Shown in pieces: positions 7,744 to 16,645 of a stretch of 64,000 nt of DNA. A program made the position numbers and the translations under genes. The stretch lies in NCBI GenBank assembly GCA_964629575.1, contig CAZVUM010000021.1:1-64000 (forward strand), written 5' to 3'. Each line of letters begins with the position of its first letter. Positions within the stretch are counted from its first letter, which is position 1. The notes below the pieces were generated by a model, which was given only the letters and a program-made list of their open reading frames with translations, searched no databases and had not been told where the DNA came from. The stretch is from JAYPWI01 sp964629575 (GTDB lineage: Bacteria; Actinomycetota; Acidimicrobiia; Acidimicrobiales; Poriferisodalaceae).

Positions 7744-8925
7744 CTACTCGCTAGCGGGGGCGGGGCCGGCCCGCAGATTCACCGGCGCGGCGTCTAGTCC
7801 CAACGCGGCCTTGCCCCCCATGCGAACGTGAACCGACTGGCCCGCCGCGTGCTGAACCGCAGTGTGCGCGTCGCGGAGAACGCGTTCGAGCCGGTTCTGC
7901 GTTGAGATCGCGCTGGTTCCCGCGCAGTGGAAACAGAGATCGGCGACCCGCACCGCCGTGTTCATCGAGTTGGTGATCGCGAGCTGGGCCTCGGCAACTC
8001 GGCCTCGTAGATCGCCGCTCCCTGTCACGAGAGCCTCCCACGCAGCACCGAGCGACCCCACCACGAACGCCCGCGCCGAGGCCGCCAACGTGATCGCCTC
8101 ACCGAGCGCATCCTGAACATTTCCGCGCTCGCGCAGCGGCGTCGGGGACATGGTCGTTGTCACGTCGCCCATCTCCACGATGGCGTCGATCGCGCTCTGG
8201 GCGGTCCCGCAGGCAACCCCGGCCGTCGGCGCCCACGCGGCGACCATGGCGAGCCGGGGGTCGTAGAGCGGCTCGGGTCGCTTGTCGATCCAGCGCTTGA
8301 AGCCCACCCGTTGGATGGGGATGAACCTGTCCTCGATCACGAAGTCGTCCGAGCCTGTTCCCCGCATCCCGACGACGTCCCAATTGTCTACGATCCGACC
8401 ATCGCCCGCGGGGAGGAACATCGACCTGGAGAGAGGAGGGTCACCCGCAATGGGCTCGATGAACGACGACGCCAGGACGAGCGTGGCGTCGCGGACCCCA
8501 CTCACGTAGTTCCAGTGGCCGTTGACGACGAAGCCGCCCTCGACCTCCCGCGCCGTCCCGAGCGGGCGAGCCGAGCCGGCAAGACGCACCGTGCCGACCT
8601 CGCGCACCAGTTCTTCCAGTCCCGCGGGGTCGATCCAGGCCATGAAGGTGGTGACGGCCGCAGAGACCTGAACACACCAACCGGTCGACGCGTCCTGCCG
8701 CGCGAGCGCTTCGGTGGTCGCGAAACCCACGAGCGGATGAACCTCGGGGCCTCCAACAGATCGCGGCACGTACATCGAGTACGCCTCGATCTCCGAGAGA
8801 GCCGCGACGAGCTCGGACGGCAACCGCTGAGCGCCCTCGGTGTCGTCGGCAGCGGCGCGAATACGGGGCGCGAGCCCGCGGGCTGCCTCGACCATCGGAT
8901 GGTCGGCCCATGAGCTCTGATCCAC
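7744..8925 (-). CDS. Acyl-CoA dehydrogenase-fold flavin-dependent monooxygenase (HsaA/HpaH-like)
   Basis: A 393-residue protein of the ACAD fold. The order is an N-terminal helical domain, a beta domain with ASTGWCVQVSAAVTTFMAWI and GFVVNGHWNYVSGVRDAT, then RGTGSDDFVIEDRFIP and a C-terminal helical bundle. The absence of the usual ACAD catalytic glutamate context and the GTGS motif fit group-D flavin monooxygenases (HsaA, HpaB-related ACAD type), which hydroxylate phenols with FMNH2 or FADH2 from a partner reductase. No reductase is adjacent. A related gene lies at 36102. It is divergent from the nitroreductase at 9033, which could be functionally linked. Confidence 0.75.
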   Translation of the reverse strand: MDQSSWADHPMVEAARGLAPRIRAAADDTEGAQRLPSELVAALSEIEAYSMYVPRSVGGPEVHPLVGFATTEALARQDASTGWCVQVSAAVTTFMAWIDPAGLEELVREVGTVRLAGSARPLGTAREVEGGFVVNGHWNYVSGVRDATLVLASSFIEPIAGDPPLSRSMFLPAGDGRIVDNWDVVGMRGTGSDDFVIEDRFIPIQRVGFKRWIDKRPEPLYDPRLAMVAAWAPTAGVACGTAQSAIDAIVEMGDVTTTMSPTPLRERGNVQDALGEAITLAASARAFVVGSLGAAWEALVTGSGDLRGRVAEAQLAITNSMNTAVRVADLCFHCAGTSAISTQNRLERVLRDAHTAVQHAAGQSVHVRMGGKAALGLDAAPVNLRAGPAPASE

Positions 8926-9032
8926 GGCAACCCTCCCCCTTCGCCGACGGGTGAAGGTCTACTCGACCGCCGTGCCGGACGCCGTCGCCGCCCATGCCAT
9001 GCTGACCCCAGTCACCACCCAGGAGAACATCG

Positions 9033-9683
9033 ATGAGTCTCGAACTGTCTGCCGACGAGGTTTTGTCCACCACCCGAGCGGTTCGCAAGCGGCTCGACCT
9101 GAATCGACCCGTCGAGCGCGAGATCCTTATGGAGTGCGCCGACCTCGCATTCCAGGCACCGACGGGATCCAACCGCCAGGGCTGGCACTTCATGTTCGTC
9201 GAGGACCGTGAGAAGAAGCGAGCACTCGCCGACCTGTACGGACAGGGTTTCGACCCGTACGTCAACCAGCCCGGGGTCGAATACCCGCCCGGCGACATCC
9301 GGGGCGAGCGCCAAGAGTTCGTCCGCGGATCGGCCGTCCACCTGCGCGAGGTCTTCCACGAAGTTCCCGTGCTGTTCGTGCCGCTGATGGCCGGGCGACC
9401 CGAGGGTGTCGACGCATTCGGTCAGGCGTCGATGTGGGGCTCGGTGATCCCGGCGGTGTGGAGCTTCATGCTCGCCGCCCGCGAACGGGGCCTGGGGACG
9501 GCGTGGACCACGCTTCACCTGCCATTCGAACGGGAAGCCGCTGAGCTGCTGGGGGTCCCCCACGACGATTGGACCCAGGTTGGCCTGTTCCCAGTCGCAT
9601 ACACGATGGGCACCGAGTTCAAGCGAGCCCCACGCCTCGACACCGCGGATCTCGTGAGCTTCGACACCTTCGGACAGAGTTGA
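9033..9683 (+). CDS. Nitroreductase family FMN oxidoreductase
   Basis: A 216-residue protein with the FMN-binding signature of the nitroreductase family: TTRAVRKRLD near the N-terminus, APTGSNRQGWHFMFVEDR at about residue 48, and the C-terminal GLGTAWTTLHL and GLFPVAYT segments. Members reduce nitro, quinone or enone groups with NAD(P)H. An AGGAG ribosome site precedes the ATG by 7 bases. It is transcribed away from the flavin monooxygenase-like gene across a 107-bp intergenic region. Confidence 0.85.
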   Translation: MSLELSADEVLSTTRAVRKRLDLNRPVEREILMECADLAFQAPTGSNRQGWHFMFVEDREKKRALADLYGQGFDPYVNQPGVEYPPGDIRGERQEFVRGSAVHLREVFHEVPVLFVPLMAGRPEGVDAFGQASMWGSVIPAVWSFMLAARERGLGTAWTTLHLPFEREAAELLGVPHDDWTQVGLFPVAYTMGTEFKRAPRLDTADLVSFDTFGQS

Positions 9684-9788
9684 GGACGCCCGAAGAACCA
9701 AAACCTCATGTGATCCTCATCACCGCCTCATCCACACCGCCCGAGCTCTCCCTACCGTCAGCAACAACGCACGACATGGGGAGACACC

Positions 9789-10106
9789 ATGAACATCTTT
9801 GTTGCCAACTTCAGCTACTCCGTCGCAGACGGTGATCTCGAGACCGAAGCCATGGAGGCTGCACCGCTCATTCGCGACGTCGACGGCCTGCTCGAGAAGA
9901 CCTTCCTGATCGACACTCAGACCAAGCGATGTGGCGGGGTCTACAAGTTCGCCGATCGGGCAGCCCTCGATGCCTACCTGGCCTCGGACTTCTGGGCAGA
10001 CGTGCTCGCAACACCGGAGTTCAGTGACTTCGACCTTCGGATCTTCGACGTGATGGAGGCTCCGTCACGCGTCACCAATGCGATCCCGACCGTGGTGGCG
10101 GCCTAG
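9789..10106 (+). CDS. YdhR-like putative monooxygenase
   Basis: A 105-residue dimeric alpha/beta-barrel type protein. Features are an N-terminal strand NIFVANFSYSV, the acidic helix, GLLEKTFLIDTQTKRCGGVYKF and a C-terminal AYLASDFWADVL. This matches the YdhR (putative mono-oxygenase) family. The biochemical substrate is unknown. It lies 48 bp upstream of the STAND/wHTH regulator on the same strand and may be co-transcribed. Confidence 0.75.
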   Translation: MNIFVANFSYSVADGDLETEAMEAAPLIRDVDGLLEKTFLIDTQTKRCGGVYKFADRAALDAYLASDFWADVLATPEFSDFDLRIFDVMEAPSRVTNAIPTVVAA

Positions 10107-10154
10107 CGCGAGCGGCACAGGAAGTAGTTTCACCGCAGAGGATCGGAGAGACGC

Positions 10155-12095
10155 ATGGCCGAACTCGAGCACTGGAACGGGTCGCGCTTCGTCGGCCGCG
10201 AGCGAGAGCTGAGTCTCTTCGCCGAGATGCTCGCCGACCCCTCGCCACGGATACTGCACCTGGCAGGGGTCGGCGGAATCGGCAAGACGCATCTCGTCGA
10301 CCGCATGGCGAAACTCGCGCGGGTCGCCGATCACCGCATCGTCCGATTGGACGGACGGGTCATCGAGCCATCGATCGACGGGCTTCTCAGGAGCCTCGCG
10401 AGCTCTCTCGACCGACCAGAGCTGACCCCAGCCGCGCTGTTCGACGACCTCGCTGAGACCCCGACTGCGGTGTTCATCGACACCTACGAGATGTTGTGGC
10501 TCCTCGACAGCTACATCCGGACCGAGATCGCATCAGGTCTGCCGACCGGCGCTGTGTTGGTCCTGGCCGGGCGAGATCGCCCATCACACTCGTGGCTGAT
10601 CGACGATTGTCTCGTCGGTCGCGTTCAGTACCTCGAGCTCGATCCGTTGACCGAAGCCGAGAGCGTGTCGCTCTTGCGTCTGGACGGGCTCGCCGAGTCC
10701 GATGCGAGGGCGGCCCACCGCGCCGGGCGCGGCCATCCTCTGTCGCTCACCATCAGCGCCGCCCTCGCGGGGGCGAAGGTCCGGCGGGTGGAGGAGGTCG
10801 CTGCGGAATCGCTCGTCGAATCGCTCGCCGTCCAGTACCTCGACGAGGTGAGCGACAGCGAGACTCGACAGGCGCTCGAGGCCGCGTCGGTCGTCCGCCG
10901 CATCACCGAGTCGCTGATGGCGGTGATGATCCCCGACCGCGACCCTGCCGACATGCTGAGCCGCGTCGACGCGCTGCCGTTCGTCGAACGGGGCATCGAC
11001 GGAGTTCGGCTCCACGACACACTTCGTGACTCGATCGCCGCGAGCGTCCGTGCGACCAACCCCGAGAAGTTCTACCGACAGAAGGTCGCCGCCTGGCGTC
11101 GGTTACGGCGCGAGATGGACGCTGCGCCTCCCCACCTGCTCTGGCGATACACCGCCGACGTTCTACACCTGCTCGAATCGGCGGTGATTCGTGAAGCCTC
11201 CTTTCCCACCGGATACCTGCCGAGCGCGATCGAGCGAGCCGATGCCGACGACTGGGACGAAATCGTCGAAATCACTGAGAAGCACGAGAGCCCCGACTTC
11301 CTCCACGTCGCGACAACCTGGTGGCGCCACCATCAGTCGATGTTCAAGGTCGCCCGGCGCGCCGACGGTGGCGTCGACGGGTACTGCATCTTCGGGGAAG
11401 TTGCGGAGATCGCTCCGGAGGTCATCGACGTCGACCCGGCCATTCGTGCAGCGACGGACCACGCGACACAGACATGCGGGGCGGACGCCGCCCTCATGTA
11501 CCGACGCATCCTGGATCGCCACGAAGGCGAAGGTGGCGAACCCACGGGCAGTGCGGTCGGACTACACGGCAAGAGCTCCTACGTCGCTCTGCGACCGCGG
11601 CTGAGGCACGTCTACGTCCTCACCCGCGAGTACGAGAGCTTCGAACCGATGGAGTCCCTCGGATTCGTTCAGCTCCGGGAGGCCGACACGGAAGCCGCGG
11701 GATCACTGGAACGAATGGTTTTCCTCGACATGGGCCCCGGTTCGGTGGACGGCTGGCTCTCGTGGTTGGCAGCGCGCGAACTCGGCCTGTCCGAGGGCGC
11801 GGGGTCCATCCTCGATCACAGCGCCCGTGAGCTTGTTCTCCCCACGGGTCGCGAGCCCCTCACCCGCCTGGAGTACGGCGTGCTCGCAGCGCTTGCGGAA
11901 AGACAGGGCAGGCCGGCGTCGCGCGCCGAGCTCATCCGCGATGTATGGGGATTCGACACGGATGCGACCAGCAACGTGGTCGATGCAGTCGTGGCCACGC
12001 TGCGACGCAAGCTCGGGACACACGCTCACTTCGTGGAAACGGTTCGGGGAACCGGCTACCGGCTCGCCGATACCGTCGACGCGTCGGTCAGCTGA
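10155..12095 (+). CDS. STAND-type ATPase with C-terminal OmpR/PhoB winged helix
   Basis: A 646-residue protein. The N-terminal P-loop NTPase has Walker A GVGGIGKTH (about 38-46) and a Walker B-like TAVFIDTYEML (about 104), followed by an NB-ARC-like region to about 300. The middle segment ends in YVLTREYESFEPMESLGFVQL, which looks like the C-terminal part of a GNAT fold. Residues about 565-640 form a Trans_reg_C winged helix (LTRLEYGVLAALAER, SNVVDAVVATLRRKLG, ETVRGTGYRLADT). Known SARP/LuxR-type STAND regulators place the DNA-binding domain at the N-terminus or use a different HTH, so this order is unusual. It probably senses a ligand and regulates transcription. It converges with GntR, overlapping its end by 8 bp. 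Confidence 0.75.
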   Translation: MAELEHWNGSRFVGRERELSLFAEMLADPSPRILHLAGVGGIGKTHLVDRMAKLARVADHRIVRLDGRVIEPSIDGLLRSLASSLDRPELTPAALFDDLAETPTAVFIDTYEMLWLLDSYIRTEIASGLPTGAVLVLAGRDRPSHSWLIDDCLVGRVQYLELDPLTEAESVSLLRLDGLAESDARAAHRAGRGHPLSLTISAALAGAKVRRVEEVAAESLVESLAVQYLDEVSDSETRQALEAASVVRRITESLMAVMIPDRDPADMLSRVDALPFVERGIDGVRLHDTLRDSIAASVRATNPEKFYRQKVAAWRRLRREMDAAPPHLLWRYTADVLHLLESAVIREASFPTGYLPSAIERADADDWDEIVEITEKHESPDFLHVATTWWRHHQSMFKVARRADGGVDGYCIFGEVAEIAPEVIDVDPAIRAATDHATQTCGADAALMYRRILDRHEGEGGEPTGSAVGLHGKSSYVALRPRLRHVYVLTREYESFEPMESLGFVQLREADTEAAGSLERMVFLDMGPGSVDGWLSWLAARELGLSEGAGSILDHSARELVLPTGREPLTRLEYGVLAALAERQGRPASRAELIRDVWGFDTDATSNVVDAVVATLRRKLGTHAHFVETVRGTGYRLADTVDASVS

Positions 12096-12981
12096 GGAGC
12101 CGCAGGCCGGCGGGGGTTCCGTCTCCGACGTCTGCGGGCAGATCGACGACGAACTCCGTGCGGTGCGCGGGATACACGTGTTCGGACACGAGGACCACTT
12201 CGCCGTTCGCCGATTCGGTGACCCGCTCGACCCGCAGGACCGGGGAGCCCTCTGGTACCTCGAGGGTGTCGACGTCGTCGGCCGAGGCGGCGTCTGCGCC
12301 GATGGTCTGGGTGGCGCCGCCGATCTTCACGTCGAGGAGCTGCACGAATGGGTGACGCTCCACTTCGCCGCGCGACAGCTCTGCGCCCAACTCCTCTGGG
12401 CACCACACGGTGACTCTGGCGAAGGGCTGACCATCGGCGAGCGTCCGCCTCCGCACCTCCAGAAGCTGAGCGTCCGGGGCCACAGCATCGCCGAAGCGTT
12501 CGGCCACCCAGTCGGGTGGCTGCACGAAGGCGAAGGCCAGCACCTCCCTCTCCGACGTCGCTCCACCGGCCGCGAGCTGATCGTCGAGCGTGCCGAGCGT
12601 CGACAGCGACTGCCGCACCGGGTGGGTCGAGACGAACCATCCAAAGCCCTGGCGAGAGTCGACCCGCCCCCGTTCACGCAACAGCTCCAGCGCCCGTCGA
12701 ACGGTGACCCGGGAGGCGCCGTAGTGCGCCGAGAGATCAGACTCGCTCGGGAGCAGCCCGCCCGCGGCGAACTCCCCGGCGTCGAGACGGGCGTCCAGAT
12801 CATCGGCGATCTGGCGGTAGCGGATCGTGCGAACCTGACTGATACTTGTAGTATAGTTGTCTGAGACAGGTGTCGCGCGGTACTCGCCGTGGCACCGTGC
12901 GGTGCCACGGCCGAACCTGGCACCATCTGAGTCACCCCACCCGCCGAGAGGACTCCACCATGGCCGTGTACGCCAACACAC
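12088..12981 (-). CDS. GntR/UTRA transcriptional regulator (start uncertain)
   Basis: A GntR winged helix (RYRQIADDLDARLDAGE, PSESDLSAHYGASRVTVRRAL, RQGFGWFVS) is followed by a UTRA ligand-binding domain (EVLAFAFVQPPDWV to VYPAHRTEFVVDLP). The family represses or activates metabolic genes in response to sugar- or acid-type ligands. The listed start is the only in-frame ATG/GTG upstream of the DNA-binding domain (GTG at 12981). It would overlap the divergent aconitase start by 22 bp and run through the palindromes at 12842-12868. The real start is probably near 12850 with a rare codon, or a base error hides it. It is likely to control aconitase. Confidence 0.75.
   Translation of the reverse strand: MCWRTRPWWSPLGGWGDSDGARFGRGTARCHGEYRATPVSDNYTTSISQVRTIRYRQIADDLDARLDAGEFAAGGLLPSESDLSAHYGASRVTVRRALELLRERGRVDSRQGFGWFVSTHPVRQSLSTLGTLDDQLAAGGATSEREVLAFAFVQPPDWVAERFGDAVAPDAQLLEVRRRTLADGQPFARVTVWCPEELGAELSRGEVERHPFVQLLDVKIGGATQTIGADAASADDVDTLEVPEGSPVLRVERVTESANGEVVLVSEHVYPAHRTEFVVDLPADVGDGTPAGLRLLS
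12842..12868. promoter_or_regulatory. Paired palindromes before aconitase, candidate GntR operator
   Basis: ATACT-TGT-AGTAT (12842-12854) is followed after 3 bases by TGTCT-G-AGACA (12858-12868), about 92 bp before the aconitase ATG. AT-rich short palindromes of this size are typical GntR-family sites. The position fits control of both divergent genes. Confidence 0.5.
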
Positions 12982-15236
12982 CGATCGAGCTGATCACCGC
13001 CGTCTACGGCAACCTCGCAGACAGCGTTGCCTGGGGACGCGAGAAGCTCGGCCGTCCGCTCACCCTCGCCGAGAAGGTCCTGATCAACCACTTGGCGAGC
13101 CGCGATCAGGAACTCGAGCGAGGCGAGAGCTACGTCGATCTTCGACCCGACCGCGTGGCCATGCAGGACGCCACGGCCCAGATGGCCTGGCTCCAGTTCA
13201 TGACGGCCGGCCTCGACGAGGTCGCGGTTCCGACGACGACGCATTGCGACCACCTCATCCAGGCCCGCGACGACGGCAAGCGCGACCTGCTCGCCGCGAG
13301 CGAGAACAACGAAGAGGTCTACGACTTCCTCGAATCGGTGTGCGCCAAGTACGGCGCCGGTTTCTGGAAGCCGGGCAGCGGCATCATCCACCAGGTCGTT
13401 CTCGAGCAGTACGCCTTCCCCGGCGGGATGATGATCGGCACAGACAGCCACACCCCCAACGCGGGCGGCATCGGCATGATCGCCGTCGGCGTCGGCGGTG
13501 CCGACGCGGTCGATGTGATGACCGGCTTCCCCTGGAACGTGCGCTGGCCCAAGGCCATCGGCGTGCACCTCACCGGCGAACTGTCCGGGTGGAGCGCACC
13601 CAAAGACGTGATTCTGAAGGTGGCAGAGATCCTCACCGTGAAGGGTGGCACCGGCGCCATCGTCGAGTACTTCGGACCAGGCGCCGAGTCGATGAGCTGT
13701 ACGGGCAAGGCCACTATCTGCAACATGGGCGCCGAGATCGGCGCCACCACATCGCTCTTCGGGTACGACGAAGCGATCGCCCGCTACCTCAAGTCCACAG
13801 GCCGCGAGGACGTCGCCGATGCAGCGGACGCGGTCGCCGAGCACCTTCGCCCCGACGAGGGCGCCCACTACGACCAGGTCATCGAGATCGACCTGTCGAC
13901 GCTTCAGCCCCACATCAACGGGCCGCACACACCCGACCTCGCTCGCGAGGTCGGCGAACTCGGTGCCGAAGCCCGCGACAGTGGCTGGCCGTCCGAGATC
14001 AGCGCAGCACTCATCGGCAGCTGCACCAACAGCTCCTATGAGGACATCACCCGCGCCGCGTCCATCGCCCGCGAGGCCGCCGCCAAGGGCCTCACGGTGA
14101 AGACGAAGCTGATGATCACCCCGGGCTCGGAGCAGGTGCGGGCCACGATCGAGCGCGACGGTCTGCTCGCCGACTTCGAGGCGCTGGGCGCGACCGTGCT
14201 CGCCAACGCGTGCGGACCGTGCATCGGGCAGTGGGACCGTTCGGCCGAAAAAGGTCACACCGCCGGCGAAGCAAACGTGATCGTCACCAGCTACAACCGC
14301 AACTTCCCCAAGCGCAACGACGGTGATCCGGCCACGTTGGCATTCGTCACCTCACCCGAGACGGTGATGGCCCTCGCTCTCGCGGGAACGGTCGACTTCG
14401 ACCCGATCAACGGCACCCTCACCAACGACGCCGGCGACGAGGTGTCCCTGTCGATCCCCGTCGGCGTCGAGCTGCCGGCGGAGGGTTTCACCCCGGGTGA
14501 GTCCGGCTTCATCGCGCCACCCGACGATGTGTCGGGTGTCGACGTGGCGGTCTCCCCCACCTCCGACCGCCTCCAGCTGCTGGAGCCCTTCGCAGCGTGG
14601 GACGGCAACGACTACGAGGGCCTCCCGGTGCTGGTGAAGGCGCAGGGCAAGTTCACCACCGACCACATCTCGATGGCGGGCCCCTGGCTCAAGTACCGCG
14701 GCCACCTGGAGAACATCTCGGGCAACCTCTACCTCGGCGCCATCAACGCGTTCGCTCAGGGCGACGGCTCGGCCTACGAAGCGGGGCACGGCAAGAACCA
14801 GCTCACCGGCGCAGTGCAGAGCTTCCCCGACATCGCCCGGCACTACCACGAGGCAGGCCAGGGCTGGGTGGTGATCGGCGACGAGAACATGGGCGAGGGC
14901 TCAAGCCGCGAGCACGCCGCCATGGAACCGCGCTTCCGCAATGGGCTCGTGGCGATCGCCCGCTCGTTCGCCCGAATCCACGAGACCAACCTCAAGAAGC
15001 AGGGAATGGTGCCGCTGACCTTCGCCGACCCTGCCGACTACGACCGCATCGGCGAGGACGACCGCATCGCGGTCAGGGGACTCGCCGCATTGGCGCCCGA
15101 CCAGCAGGTGACCGTCGAGGTGACCACACCGGACGGCGAGACCTGGTTATTCCAGACCAACCACACCTTCAGCGAAGACCAGGTCGAGTGGTTCAAAGCC
15201 GGCAGCGCCCTCAACATCATCAAGGCCTCGCTCTGA
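12960..15236 (+). CDS. acnA: Aconitate hydratase, mitochondrial-type
   Basis: A 758-residue aconitase that isomerises citrate to isocitrate in the TCA cycle. The [4Fe-4S] ligands are C355 in GSCTNS and C418/C421 in ANACGPCIGQ, nearly the same numbering as animal mitochondrial aconitase. The sequence order (TTTHCDHLIQA, GTDSHTPNAGG, swivel domain with TTDHISMAGPWLKYRG and GSSREHAAMEPRF) and length also fit the mitochondrial-type clade rather than the about 900-residue AcnA/IRP type or AcnB. The ATG at 12960 has GAGAGG upstream; a longer frame from 12870 is less likely. It is divergent from GntR and convergent with the HAD-PlsC gene, 10 bp away. Confidence 0.95.
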   Translation: MAVYANTPIELITAVYGNLADSVAWGREKLGRPLTLAEKVLINHLASRDQELERGESYVDLRPDRVAMQDATAQMAWLQFMTAGLDEVAVPTTTHCDHLIQARDDGKRDLLAASENNEEVYDFLESVCAKYGAGFWKPGSGIIHQVVLEQYAFPGGMMIGTDSHTPNAGGIGMIAVGVGGADAVDVMTGFPWNVRWPKAIGVHLTGELSGWSAPKDVILKVAEILTVKGGTGAIVEYFGPGAESMSCTGKATICNMGAEIGATTSLFGYDEAIARYLKSTGREDVADAADAVAEHLRPDEGAHYDQVIEIDLSTLQPHINGPHTPDLAREVGELGAEARDSGWPSEISAALIGSCTNSSYEDITRAASIAREAAAKGLTVKTKLMITPGSEQVRATIERDGLLADFEALGATVLANACGPCIGQWDRSAEKGHTAGEANVIVTSYNRNFPKRNDGDPATLAFVTSPETVMALALAGTVDFDPINGTLTNDAGDEVSLSIPVGVELPAEGFTPGESGFIAPPDDVSGVDVAVSPTSDRLQLLEPFAAWDGNDYEGLPVLVKAQGKFTTDHISMAGPWLKYRGHLENISGNLYLGAINAFAQGDGSAYEAGHGKNQLTGAVQSFPDIARHYHEAGQGWVVIGDENMGEGSSREHAAMEPRFRNGLVAIARSFARIHETNLKKQGMVPLTFADPADYDRIGEDDRIAVRGLAALAPDQQVTVEVTTPDGETWLFQTNHTFSEDQVEWFKAGSALNIIKASL

Positions 15237-15246
15237 AGCCTGTTGC

Positions 15247-16629
15247 TCAGCTCGTCGGGGGCTTGCCTGAGGGGTAGGTGAGGGCGAGTTCGTCGTCGGT
15301 TGGCGCGCGTCGTTCGCGCGCCTCGTCGGGCAGCAGGTCGAGGATCGCATCCATCACCAGCCGGGTGTCCGACGCCTCGTCGCCCCAGCCGACACCGGTG
15401 ACGGCGGGTCCGAGCGCCGCGGTCACCGTCGGGCGGCCGGTGAGGCTCACGCGCGGCGCCTTCGCCGATCGCGGCCACACCAGTTCGGTTCCCCAGAGAC
15501 CCACGGGAATCACGGGCGCGCCCGAACCCTTCGCCAGCCGAGCGACTCCGGGCCGGCCCGTCAGCTCGGGCTCGAAGAACTCGGGGCCTCGAGGGATCGT
15601 GCCTTGCGGCATCAGTCCCACGACCTCGCCAGCGGCGAGCGAACGCAACGCCGCATCGAGCGGACCCGTCGAGCCGGATCCTCGATCCACCCGGATGCCC
15701 CCGAGGGCCGATGCGATCTCACCGACCACGGGCATATCGAATATCTCGGCCTTTCCGAGGAACCGCACCGGCCGGCCTGCCTTGGCCATGACGATCGCCA
15801 TCACCGTGATGTCGAAGTAACTGCGGTGATTCGCTGCGACGATCGCCGGGCCTTCGGACGGGATGTTGTCGAGACCGTTGACCTCGATGTCTGCGAAGGG
15901 CTGCAGATCGCCCCGCAACAAGGGACGCAGGAGATCCTGGATCTCGAAGGGGCCGACCTTCGCCATTCCCGGCGGCTTGTCGAGATGCCGGACATCCCAC
16001 CCGCGCAGGCGGGCCAACACGGCGAGACGGGGATCGGGGTTGGCCGCGACAGCGTGGCCTGCGGCATCCAGAAGGGGGGCGTCGAACCAGCTGTCGGAAT
16101 ATGCCCAGGAGGCGCCGAGATCGATGCCATTGGAGCGACACCAGTGGCGTACCGCCTTCAGCTTCCCCCGCCCCCACACGAACTCGCCATCGATCCCACC
16201 GGTGAGCTCGCCGTCGCGCATCGCGTAGGTCGTGGCGACGACATCGTCCATACCAAGGTGTTCCGCGAGCGGCCGGACGAGCTGCGCTGGGCTCGTTGTG
16301 GCCATCACGAGCCGGTGACCGGCGGCGCGGTGCCCTTCGAGGAGTTCGGGAACGAACGGGTGCACCTGCGCGACAAGCTCGTCGAGAGCCAGACGTCCCG
16401 CTTCATCGAAACGGTCCAACGACCAGCCCTTCGTGAGCCGGATCCCCTGCCGTACGAGGGCGATCGTCGCCCGCGACTCACCGACGATGTCGAAGACGCC
16501 GAGGAGCTGGCGCAGCAGCGGCACCTCCCGCTCGGGCGCCAGGCCCACCTCGCGGAGGGCTCGCCCGAAGGCCTGGCCCGAGCCGCCATCGAGCAGCGTC
16601 CGGTCGAGGTCGAAGAACGCCGCTGCCAT
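15247..16629 (-). CDS. HAD-IB hydrolase fused to PlsC acyltransferase
   Basis: A 460-residue bifunctional protein. Residues 1-215 form a HAD-IB phosphatase with intact motif I FFDLDRTLLDG (D7, D9). Residues about 235-450 form a lysophosphatidic acid acyltransferase domain with HX4D H268-D273 (ANHRSYFDIT) and the motif MPQGTIPRG in place of EGTR. The arrangement is like the mycobacterial Rv2483c PlsC protein. It probably makes phosphatidate or a related lipid at the membrane. It lies 16 bp downstream of the methyltransferase on the same strand. The HAD domain is related to the one fused to the reductase at 779. Confidence 0.88.
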   Translation of the reverse strand: MAAAFFDLDRTLLDGGSGQAFGRALREVGLAPEREVPLLRQLLGVFDIVGESRATIALVRQGIRLTKGWSLDRFDEAGRLALDELVAQVHPFVPELLEGHRAAGHRLVMATTSPAQLVRPLAEHLGMDDVVATTYAMRDGELTGGIDGEFVWGRGKLKAVRHWCRSNGIDLGASWAYSDSWFDAPLLDAAGHAVAANPDPRLAVLARLRGWDVRHLDKPPGMAKVGPFEIQDLLRPLLRGDLQPFADIEVNGLDNIPSEGPAIVAANHRSYFDITVMAIVMAKAGRPVRFLGKAEIFDMPVVGEIASALGGIRVDRGSGSTGPLDAALRSLAAGEVVGLMPQGTIPRGPEFFEPELTGRPGVARLAKGSGAPVIPVGLWGTELVWPRSAKAPRVSLTGRPTVTAALGPAVTGVGWGDEASDTRLVMDAILDLLPDEARERRAPTDDELALTYPSGKPPTS

Positions 16630-16645
16630 GAGGAAAGCGTACGGC

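Noticed and set aside
12327..14258. 643-codon minus-strand frame across aconitase
   Set aside because: Antisense shadow of aconitase; reads Arg/Gly/Val-rich sequence without motifs.
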